From Conchocele bisecta (Eukaryota; Mollusca; Bivalvia; Lucinida; Thyasiridae), in NCBI GenBank assembly GCA_029237695.1, contig CM055274.1, positions 20,139,505 through 20,203,504 on the forward strand: DNA of 64,000 bases. Direction: 5' to 3'. How positions within the stretch are numbered: the first letter of the stretch is position 1; the number at the start of each line of letters is the position of its first letter. Below, piece after piece: positions 55,761-64,000 of the stretch. The notes under the pieces were generated by a model. It was not told where the DNA came from, did no database searches, and worked only from the letters and a program-made list of their open reading frames with translations. A program made the translations under genes and the position numbers.

Positions 55761-56030
55761 GTGTTTTGTCACAAAGTTAATGTTAGAAGCGGCCTACTGC
55801 CTACCTTAAAATATGTCGTCGCATACGAAATGTTAAATGATGTCGCTATTATTCCCCAACATTATTTCAGACAGCAGCAAACAACAGGGAAACGCCTCAC
55901 TCTGCCTTATTTGAAAATTATTCATACGAAATTACGTTATTTGGGCCGCAATCCAAAACATGACGATGTATTAGCAACTGCAACACGAGCCATGCACATT
56001 ATTTTCATACTTTGTCTTGGCCTAATGTGA
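55761..56030 (+). pseudogene. Possible recombinase-like ORF fragment
   Basis: An 89-residue frame containing GKRLTLPYLKIIHTKLRYLG then NPKHDDVLATATRAMHIIF. The pattern 'LT...LK.IH..L......DVL..A....' recalls the start of the catalytic domain of eukaryotic tyrosine recombinases (Crypton or DIRS type), but the RHR-Y catalytic residues are not present. Tentative: it could be unrelated. Confidence 0.25.
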
Positions 56031-56636
56031 GACACTTGGCCAGGCTACGAGATATACAAATTTGGCTGACATGCGATAAAAGGTGACAAATCTATAGGAC
56101 TTGTCCGGATCAATACCCCTTGTATACGCCGTTGATAAAAACGTCGTAATTTCGACGTCATTGATCTAAAACGTCATATAAGTTTTTACCACGCGTCATA
56201 AATCTACTTCTAAAATGAAACATAATTGGGATACATTTATAATTTTGGCGGCATATGGCTTTTAAAAGATGTACAATTCAGAATACGCGAACAAGTAAAA
56301 ACTGAAAATGTGGTCATTAAGTCCGGTTTTCGCACGGCGCGGCTCATATATAATTATATATTTTCTAGTTATTGTTTTGATAATCTAAATCAATAACTTT
56401 TTTCTTTTTCGTTTTTGTTTATTAAATTATATTCTTTTTTGTTATTATGTTTATTGTTCTGTTTAATGTACATGTATTATCATTGCATTTTGTGCTGTTT
56501 TCTTTTGCAAATGGAGTATACATAACCCTTACAATGCTTAATTAAATTTCGTCGTCTTTTATTTTTTTCTATTTCCAATTTTACAGAATAAATACATGTT
56601 CGACAATACATCCGAATAACCTCTTATTGCCATGTG

Positions 56637-56886
56637 TGTCTGTGACTGGATAAATGGGGCTTCTGATTTATGCGACCAGTGTTCATCCAGATCAGCCTGT
56701 GCATCCGAACAGTCTGATCAGTATCTGCACTGTTCATCATTCCATCAAATTGAACGAATGAAGCACCCGTCATGCTTCTAACAAGCAACATAGATCATTA
56801 TCAGGCTACAGACGTGTGCTATTTGATCAGGAGCTACACTGGTCACAAATCACATAAGCCACATCTCTCCAGTTACAGCAACATAT
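56637..56886. mobile_element. GTGACTGGAGAAATGGG MITE, best full copy
   Basis: 'gtgactggataaatggggct', 'gatcagcctgtgcatccgaa', 'cagtctgatcagtatctgca', 'ccatcaaattgaacgaatga', 'gctacactggtcacaaatca' and 'ctctccagttacagcaacat' occur in the standard order, 250 bases. The next 160 bases to the right ('tgtacctaagaacatgtgca') also recur after the 27540 copy and near 23028. Confidence 0.8.
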
Positions 56887-57078
56887 GAGGCACGTCATGT
56901 GATTGTGTACCTAAGAACATGTGCAATATCTCATAAAATATATTTACAGAAATTATCACTATTTATTACATCGAAAGTTGACAAAATTTTAATTGTAAAT
57001 GCTATTAAATTTCCGTCAACATCATTTATGGAAACTATCGTAAATATTTTACAAAATCACATGACGTGTCTCATATAT

Positions 57079-57570
57079 GGTCGGCTTCCAGCGTCCCCTC
57101 ACAGCCGCTCTGTCAATAGTCGGTCTCCAACGTCCCGTCACAGCCGCCCTGTCAATGGTCGGCATCCAACGTCCCCTCACAGCCGCCCTGTCAATGGTCG
57201 GCCTCCAGCGTCCCCGCACGGCCGCCCTGTCAATGGTCGGCCTCCAGCGTCCCCTCACAGCCGCCCTGTCAATGGTCGGCGTCCAGCGTTCTCTCACAGC
57301 TGCCCTGTCAATGGTCGGCCTCCAACGTCCCCTCACAGCCGCCCTGTCAATGGTCGACCTCCAGCGTTCTCTCACATCCGCCCTGTCAATGGTCGGCCTC
57401 CAACGTCCTCTCACAGCCGTCCTGTCAATTTTAGGATTCCAGCGTCCCTTAACAACCGCCCTGTCAATGTCGGCCTCCAGCTTCCTCTCACAGCCGCCCT
57501 ATCAATATCGGCTTCCAGCGTCCCCTCACAGCCGCCCTGTCAATGGTCGGCCTCCAGCGTCGCCCTGGCA
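57079..57570 (+). repeat. 39 bp minisatellite with open reading frames
   Basis: About 12.5 units of 'ggtcggcctccagcgtcccc' followed by 'tcacagccgccctgtcaat'. The unit length is a multiple of three and lacks stops in several frames. Two + frames (GRPPASPHSRPVN repeats, or LQRPLTAALSMVG repeats) and one - frame (GRWRPTIDRAAVR repeats) are therefore all open. Simultaneous openness in three frames argues that the ORFs are a by-product. GC content is far above the surroundings. Confidence 0.9.
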
Positions 57571-57847
57571 TTTGAAACTAAATAACCATACAACCGGTAA
57601 TCTTTAGATAACACCATCACAGAATCAGTATTATGCAACAAATAGAATTGGGCACAGGGCTTAATTCGTTTAATTTACGGTTTCACCTGTCGAATGTTTC
57701 AAAAATCAACATAAAAATACAATTTGGAAATTTTCAGAAAAATAAGCGTATCACAGAGGTAAAATTATGGTAGTGCCAACGTATACGCCGCTCATGGCAT
57801 ATCGCATCATGTTGACACTGGGCCAAACATGTTTTAGTATTTAGTGT

Positions 57848-57961
57848 TGTAGTGTTCGCTGGTTATTACCGGACTAATACCTATGGAATTACTGGACTGA
57901 AACCTCCGAGAATAATGGGTAATCGTCCCTAATGTTTGCTTGTAAACAGGCGAACATTACA
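57848..57961 (+). mobile_element. 5' LTR of Gypsy-2
   Basis: Begins TGTAGTGTTCGC and ends GCGAACATTACA, 12-base inverted ends with one mismatch, 114 bases, immediately followed by a primer-binding site. Very short for an LTR but within reach of small mollusc Gypsy elements. No second copy lies within the window, so the call rests on the termini and the position. Confidence 0.6.
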
Positions 57962-57962
57962 T

Positions 57963-57979
57963 TGGCGACGAGGAAATTC
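57963..57979 (+). other. Primer-binding site of Gypsy-2
   Basis: TGGCGACGAGGAAATTC begins one base after the LTR end, with the TGG expected to pair with a tRNA CCA end. tRNA identity not determined. Confidence 0.6.
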
Positions 57980-58590
57980 GGAAAACATCTCGGCAAAGCA
58001 AACTTTGTCAAACTCGGTGACAAATGTTTTGGTCGGCACATAAAGTGCCAGTTCGGAGGGTCAATTCTAGGTTATTGTTCTAAGTACACAATTACAGTAA
58101 AATGGTTCTGTTATTGCCCCCATATTTGCTATAAATCTCTTCAAAATTGTGAATTGTGAGTGACGCCATTTTTTTTTTTAAAACGTGCTCTGACTGGGCG
58201 CCGCAATCTTGGATTTTGTTAAAATGGGCAAATGACAAAATAAATTTAGAAAAATAAGACTCCATCAATGTATTACAATCATAAATCAAATTGAATATGA
58301 AATGAAACAGATGAACACATATTTCTAGGAAAATTTAATTTGTTTTCAAAAAATGGTTCAAAAAATGGTTCAAATGAATGGCATGTCGTGTCAATGGGAA
58401 AATTAATTTCAATAGCCTTGAAATAAAATTATTATGTGTGAATTCATTACGTTTTCAGACCTGGAACAAAGTTTCCGTGATGCGATGCTTTTTCAGTAAT
58501 TAGAATAAAAAACTTGTAATCGGTGTTTCCCTCCCCGCGTATTAGGATATTTGGTGATAGACTGGTAAACTCAAAGAAAGCTAACTCAAA
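57980..58590 (+). other. Leader of Gypsy-2
   Basis: About 610 AT-rich bases between the primer-binding site and Gag. Contains no supported gene; a 9-base T run at 58171 and the duplicated 'caaaaaatggtt' near 58350 are the only notable points. Confidence 0.4.
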
Positions 58591-60832
58591 ATGGCGACAA
58601 ATATGGAGCGTATTCGGGTCAACTTTGCATCTGCAGAAGAACTCATGTTAGTCCCGGGTATCGGTGCAAAAAAATCAAAATCAATTGTAACAATTCGTGA
58701 ATTTCATGGTAACCTAGACTCAGACCTGTTACAACTGATGTTGAGCGTAAAATTAACCTCCACAGAGTTGGCCGCGCAGCACGTCACTCCCAATTCAAGT
58801 CTGCCAGTCACGTATACGTCACAACAAACATAACTCTTACCAACACCTGCCATAGGTACTCCAGTCTTGTCTGATAAAACTCAAGACACACTGTCGGTCC
58901 CATCAGCAAAAGCACCCAGACCAAATAGGGTCGAATTTGATGATAAGTCATTTCTGGAAAAACGTTTGTGTGAGTGGGAGGAAGATGATAGGGCCTCAAT
59001 TATGGGGTCATATGATCAGAATCGCACCAAAGTAGAGCAGACTATACAAATGGTGACACATTTTCTGAATGCTGACCCACGGTACAAAGATGGTTTACCA
59101 GGTTTACAGGATACCGAACTGGGTGGAGATAAACCCAAGCTCCAACAGGAGGGTGGTAGGATGGCTGACACATATCGGGAGCAAACTCCCGCGGAGGTAA
59201 GTAGACCAGGAGGGGAGCAAACTCCGTACAAGCCGACGGACACCGGCAAAACAGTACACCAGCCAGGTGGTGCCAACCAGGGGCAAACTCCTTACAACTC
59301 GCCATATGGTGATAACAAGGGGCAACCGATCAGTAAGGTGGGTATTGCGAAGCAAGCAACTGAGGTTACACGCAAACGTGTGCCTGACCTGGATATGAGA
59401 TCATATGATCCATACGTGGATAGAGATGATTCACATGTGGATGCAAGATCAGGGTCAGGTAAGCAGAGTACCAAATCGCCAGGTTAGAAACCAAATTCAG
59501 TCTGGCACACCAGACATCACCATAGAGGCCGATCACCCTCTTACTCTACTTCAGAGGGGAGTAGAAGTAGGTCGGTACATATAACACATAGTACACGATC
59601 GCCTTGTAACAAATCAAAGTCTAGGACAGACGATCGATCCAAGCGGCACAGAAGACATCACCATAGAGGCCGGTCACCCTCTTACTCTAGTTCCTAGGGG
59701 AGTAGGTCAAGGTCGGTATCTCCGTATCGGAGTAAACACCGAAGCGGTTGAAATAGGTCAAGGTCACCTAGGCAAGTGGACACGGCGCATAGCACTGATA
59801 TGTTGGATTCAGAAGAACCCCGATCAAGGCGTCAAGGTCTGTATATAGACAAGGTAGGTCAAGAACGCCATCTCCGTATCGTAGCAACTACCCAAGCCGT
59901 CGTCATAGGTCAAGGTCATAGACCCATGACTTTGTAAATGTAGTAAACCGGCTGCCAAAGGGTCTATGATATAATGGCACGGGGAACTGGCTGACTTTTA
60001 AACAGCGATTCCGTCTGTATTCAGAAGCCTGTCAATGGACTCCTGAACTGAGTCTGTATTGTTTAAAGTGGTGTTTAAGTGGCAAAGCAGCAGACTTCCA
60101 AGCGATGATCGACACACGAGACATGACTTTCGACCAATTACTTTATAGATTAGAAAGTCGATTTGGTCAGGAGCTGATTGAAACTGTCCAGGTAAAATTC
60201 AGTCGGCAGTGCAGCATCCAGGAGAGGAACTGACTGACTGGGCAGATCGAGTACAGTCATTAGCAGCTACAATGTAGGGCCTTTCATGATTTACCCGAGC
60301 ATCACTGCACTTAGCAGGTGGTAAGCCGGTTTTATCAGGGCTTATTGGATAAGGAAGCTGGCCAACATGTGTGTATGGGCAAACCCGTCTCACTGCAACA
60401 GGCAATCAACAATGTATTGTGGTTCAAGCATGTGTATTATGTAATGCATGGGGGTAAGTCAAACCGGAAAGACACTAGATAGGTGCATGATCTCAATAAT
60501 GAGGGTCCACATGCCTATGCGGTTCATAAACCTGAGCCAAATGGGAAACCTGGTCGAATGATAATGTCCCGCCAAGTAAAGTGTCTCGTATTATCTCCTT
60601 AGAGGAGGCATTTGTGAATTTACAAGCATGTCTACAAAAGTTGACTGAACGTAAAGATAGGTGTTTTCTATGTAATAAATTGGGCCACACAAAATACGAG
60701 TGCCCAATGAAGGATAAATGTTGGCATTGTTTGGGGGAGGGGCACATTAGACCAAACAGCCCAAAACGGAGGAATGATTTAAACAGTCACGGGTCGGGGG
60801 CATGGGCCAATCCTCGGCCCGCCACAGAATAG
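58591..60832 (+). pseudogene. Gag polyprotein of Gypsy-2
   Basis: Structural protein of the retroelement, broken into several frames. The N-terminus (Met at 58591, or 58606) carries ASAEELMLVPGIGAKKSKSI, a helix-hairpin-helix motif of the ComEA kind. A hydrophilic region (58867-59487) and a basic SR-rich part (59560-59900) follow. The capsid domain is at about 59985-60290 (WLTFKQRFRLYSEAC, then GKAADFQAMIDTRDMTFDQ and LLYRLESRFGQE). One good CCHC knuckle, CFLCNKLGHTKYEC (60662-60703), is followed by a second that lacks its last Cys (CWHCLGEGHIRPNSP). Stops near 59487, 59696 and 60480 and several frame changes show decay. Confidence 0.8.
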
Positions 60833-61310
60833 GCCAAATTCCCAGTACGGGTGAGTACAGACCGGATGATACAGGCAGTCAGAGTCCAGAATCAAGCCGG
60901 AGTATAAAATATACAACGAAGGCGAGGGTCAACTCCGATCCCGTATCAAGTTTGCAAAAAAACTTGAGTAAACTTAAAACCAGCTATCCGGATAATCCAA
61001 TTCCGAAATCTAGTACGAGTATAAAATACTCAACCGGTAAGCTGTCCAACTCCAAATCTGTACCAAGTTTGCAAACGAACTTGAGTTGTTTGGTAGAGGA
61101 TCTGCACCCGGAAGCAGCCTCAATAACGACCTCAGGTGATTCAGTACACCAACAAATTGTTGCAACCGACATTTTGCAGAACGTGAGTGCACAAACACCT
61201 GTAAGTAGTACGGTGGACCATCTGCAACAAACTGAGAAGGCAACTGAGAAAAGGGTAAAATCTAACATAAAAGCATCACCCGAAACTGTTATCACACTGT
61301 ATCTCAGCTG
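60833..61310 (+). pseudogene. Gag-Pol linker of Gypsy-2
   Basis: A Ser/Thr-rich frame (TGSQSPESSRSIKYTTKARV and similar) between the zinc knuckles and the protease. It contains an internal duplication: SSLQKNLSKLKTSYP and PSLQTNLSCL, each preceded by 'SIKYTT/SIKYST'. Hydrophilic, no catalytic domain. Confidence 0.6.
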
Positions 61311-61700
61311 ACAACGGGATCATCATTCAGTATGAATATGCAGATTGGTGATAGTGTTGTAGAGGCCGTGGTAGATTCGGGGGCCGAAGCCACCATGATA
61401 TCAGATAAGATCTACCACTCTTTAGCAAAAAGGCCAACAAAGGTTAAAAGTGTTATTTTGCGAACAGCCGGAAGATAGCTAAGTATGCGTGGGTTTATAG
61501 CAGGTCCAGTCCCATTGAAAATAGGTGAGCGAGCCGTGGTATAATGAATAGTTATATGTAGCTCCAATCGAACTGGACATACTACTTGGAGTTGATATTC
61601 TATATAAGTACAACACCGATCTACGAATGGGACACCATACCTTAATATTTGATGGGCAAACAATTGACCTGAATATTCAAGGTAAGACCCTTTACCCAAG
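61311..61700 (+). pseudogene. Aspartic protease of Gypsy-2
   Basis: The active-site motif VVDSGAEATMISDKIY is at about 61369-61416. After stops near 61477 and 61540 and a shift, the flap/C-terminal block reads PIELDILLGVDILYKYNTDL (about 61565-61624), equivalent to the 'hLG.D.L' motif. It cleaves the polyprotein in intact relatives. Broken here. Confidence 0.8.
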
Positions 61701-62029
61701 AGTAGCTGGAGTGACCGTGATGAAAAGAAAGGTAGTACCCCAAATTCAGTTGTTCAGTTGCCATATAAAATTAATGCAGCACTTTCTGATAACTAATTGG
61801 CGGAAGCAGTAGAAGGTATGAAGGTACTTGTCCCAAGAGTGGTGATATCTGGGGGCACGGGCCCGTAATCTGTGTGGTCAACGCCTCTGATCAGTATCAT
61901 CTACTGCGTAAGGGACAACCGGTAGGTGAGGCCAGCACATTTGAGGGTCATTGCGAGCCTCAAGAAGTTCCGGATTAGGTATTAGTTCAGACTGTAGAGC
62001 AGGATGAAGGATCCCCAAATTATCAGATC

Positions 62030-62880
62030 CCTAGTGACACTATTCCCACTTATTTGCAAAAAATGTGTGAGGATTTCAAGCGTGATCTAGGGCCAGCATA
62101 GCAGGTACAGTTGGAAAATTTACTATGTGAGTTTCAAGACGTGTTCGCATAGGACTAGTTTGATCTTGGGTCCTTTACTAGTATCGAGCACGGCATTGAG
62201 CCCCGGGGATGCCAGGCCGGTAAAGCATAGAATGCGACACACACCAGCATGTTTTGCAGGTGAGTAAGAGGTCCATTTGAAGAAAATGCTAGATGCAGAG
62301 GTGATCCAGGAGTCTACCTCTGAGTGGGCCTCTGCACCAGTCCTAATTAGGAACCGCGATGGGGCGGTTAGGTGGTGCATAGACTACATACTTCTAAATG
62401 ACGTCACTATTAAAGACGTCTTTCCACTTCCTCTCGTTGATGATTGCCTCGACACGTTAGCGGGTAGTGTCTGGTTTTCAAAATTAGACGCGAATGCCAC
62501 ATTTATCACCAAGTATGGCCTCTACGAGCACGTAAGAATGTGTTTTGGTTTATGCAATGCTCCTGCTACCTACTCTCGGGTAATGAAAATCATTTCCTTA
62601 GAGGGTTGCATTGGAAAACTGTACTGGCCTTCCTAGATGACATTGTCGTGTTGGGTACTAATTTCCAAGATCACTTAGACAATTTAAGGGATGTCCTACT
62701 CAGATGCCGCTCGTATGGACTGAAACTAAAACCCAAAAAGTGCATACTGCTCCAAAAGGAAATGTATTTCCTGGGTCGTAGAGTGAGTAATAATACCCTA
62801 TCCATGACTGACCATGATATAAGTGTAGTACGCGATTGGCAAATGCCTTTATGCGCCAAAGACCTAGAAAGGTTCATGGG
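62030..62880 (+). pseudogene. Reverse transcriptase of Gypsy-2
   Basis: A pre-RT segment (LENLLCEFQDVFA) is near 62113. Then come LDAEVIQESTSEWASAPVL (62289), DYILLNDVTIKDVFPLP, and WFSKLDANATF. The latter joins directly to ITKYGLYEHVRMCFGLCNAP, which implies loss of about 14 residues after the first catalytic Asp. A frame shift near 62610 leads to LAFLDDIVVLG (62625), the YxDD box in FLDD form, and then LKLKPKKC. Inactive as read because of the deletion and stops. Confidence 0.88.
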
Positions 62881-63530
62881 ACTAGCAAATTATCATATAG
62901 GGTTTGTCCCAAATTTCTCAGAAATGGCCGATCCGTTGTACAGTGTCTTAGGTAAACGACTATTTAAATTGGAGCATGAGCAAGTAAACGCATTTAACAC
63001 CCTAAAGTCCGCTCTGACAACACCGCCTGTGATGTCCCTACCTAACGCACATGACGAGTTCATATTAGATACAGACGCATCGGATATAACTATTGGTGCA
63101 GAGCTCATACAGGTTCAACAAGGTGAGGAGAAGGTCATAGCTTACGGCAGCTATTCAATGACACCCGAGCATCGGAGGTATTTTGTCACACGTAAATAGT
63201 TGTAGGCTGTTGTGAGATTCACTCGTCAGTTTCGGTACTATCTGTTAGGCAAACCTTTCATAGTGCGAACTGATCATGCCAGTTTAGTGTGGTTTTTGAG
63301 GTTTAAATCACCCCAGGGACAATTAGCTCGGTGGATGGAGGAGTTGTCTCAGTACAACATGGTGTTGTGTCACCGAGCTGGGTCCAAACATGGGAATGTG
63401 GACTCGCTATCACGAATACCGGTAGCTGATTTTCGTAATGCGTATTCCTATGCTGTGAACCTCAAAAGTTTACCATGTGGTAGCTGTGTATATTGTACGA
63501 AAGTCGAGAGGTACTGGTTTCATTGAGGAG
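62881..63530 (+). pseudogene. RNase H of Gypsy-2
   Basis: The connection region (LYSVLGKRLFKLEHEQVNAF) is followed by FILDTDASDITIGAELIQVQ, with the DxSxxxxGA signature, and then YGSYSMTPEHRRYFVTRK. A TAG near 63197 interrupts before RFTRQFRYYLLGKPFIVRTD, HASLVWFLRF and HRAGSKHGNVDSLSRIP, the usual end of Gypsy RNase H. The Pol frame stops at 63525. Integrase would be expected next but is not seen. Confidence 0.88.
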
Positions 63531-64000
63531 ATAGATGTTGGTACGATTTGTCCACAGGTCAATAAGCCACCTGATATCCCGAGTTTGCATGGGGAGGACG
63601 GAGAAGAAAAATAGGGGGTGCAGGGGGGGGGAACAAGTTAGTCTGGGAATTCCCTGGTTAAAAAAAAAAGGAGCAATATGAGGCCGGTTGCGAGCAAGGT
63701 AGACGTGTGTCTGGTTGCAGGCCGGGAGCACATGCCTAGCAAACATGTGTGTCCAGGTGGGAGCATAGAGCACGTCAGGTCGGTTGCATGCAAGGTACAT
63801 ATGCATATGTCTCCGGTTGTGAGCATGGAATGTGTGTGGCCGTTTGCAGGCAGGGTTGAACGTGTGTAGCGAACAGGTTTAACCCAGGGCTCGCCAGGAG
63901 CGCGTGTTTAGCGAGCACGTGTGTCCGGTGGTACGCAAGGAGCATATCAAGTTGTTATGTGTTTGCAAGGAGCATATTTGTCCTGAGGTATCCCTGGACT
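63531..64000. repeat. GC-richer tail with degenerate repeats
   Basis: From about 63590 there are purine runs ('ggagaagaaaaatagggggt', a G9 run and an A10 run). From 63677 the phrase 'ggttgcgagcaaggtagac' recurs in varied forms about every 45-60 bases ('gttgcaggccgggagcacat', 'gttgcatgcaaggtacatat', 'gtttgcaggcagggttgaac'). Integrase motifs are absent. It may be an unrelated satellite that replaced the 3' part of Gypsy-2. Confidence 0.55.

Larger units (their letters stand above)
53130..56344. mobile_element. 3.2 kb element with GCCGCGCC inverted ends
   Basis: The left end reads 'gccgcgccatacgaaaaccg' then 'ggcttaatgac'; the right end reads 'gtcattaagtccggttttcg' then 'cacggcgcggc'. These match as inverted repeats of about 31 bases with four mismatches. 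The interior holds a poly-C run, arrays of GTTGTATACG-type motifs (53400-55060) and a possible recombinase fragment (55761-56030). Transposon class unknown; it may be a composite. Confidence 0.6.

Noticed and set aside
56899..57607. 228- and 176-residue proline/arginine-rich proteins
   Set aside because: They are translations of the 39 bp minisatellite, which is open in three frames at once; no start context, splice sites or non-repeat domain supports a gene.

Overview
This is 64 kb of AT-rich animal nuclear DNA, most likely from a marine bivalve mollusc. The evidence is the split gene with GT-AG introns, several LTR retrotransposons, Tc1-like transposons, tRNA-derived SINEs, and very many palindromic miniature elements (MITEs) of the kind typical of heterodont bivalve genomes. 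There is nothing prokaryotic in it. The species assignment is inference; the rest is read from the sequence.

Host gene: eight + strand exons between 17085 and 30439 join with consistent phases into the 3' part of a receptor-type protein tyrosine phosphatase (end of the first phosphatase domain, the whole second domain D2, and the stop codon). The upstream exons, including the D1 catalytic cysteine, were not found and probably lie left of the window. D2 keeps a Cys-x5-Arg signature but has lost the HC and WPD residues, so it looks like a pseudophosphatase. The introns are packed with transposons. One MITE ends at a splice acceptor, and another begins about 17 bases after the stop codon and carries the nearest poly(A) signals.

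Left part (1-17 kb): a Tc1-like relic on the - strand (2.4-3.1 kb); a 46-48 bp minisatellite split by a MITE (3.8-4.7 kb); two abutting MITEs (5.16-5.69 kb); and a large young LTR retrotransposon (6971-16200) with two 2.5 kb LTRs and a 5 bp target duplication. Its pol is unusual for Ty3/Gypsy: protease and integrase come first, and the remains of reverse transcriptase/RNase H follow, with the middle of RT-RH deleted. It lies upstream of the first recognised phosphatase exon.

Right part (30-58 kb): no convincing host gene. It holds tandem arrays, inverted repeats, nested unclassified elements (32.5-35.3 kb), a tRNA-derived SINE (42.7 kb), a LINE reverse-transcriptase relic (48.6-49.1 kb, - strand), a 3.2 kb element with terminal inverted repeats (53.13-56.34 kb), and a 39 bp coding-like minisatellite (57.1-57.6 kb).

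Right end (57.85-64 kb): a second, older Ty3/Gypsy element in the usual order gag-PR-RT-RNase H, with a 114 bp 5' LTR and a helix-hairpin-helix motif at the start of Gag. No integrase or 3' LTR is seen before the window ends.
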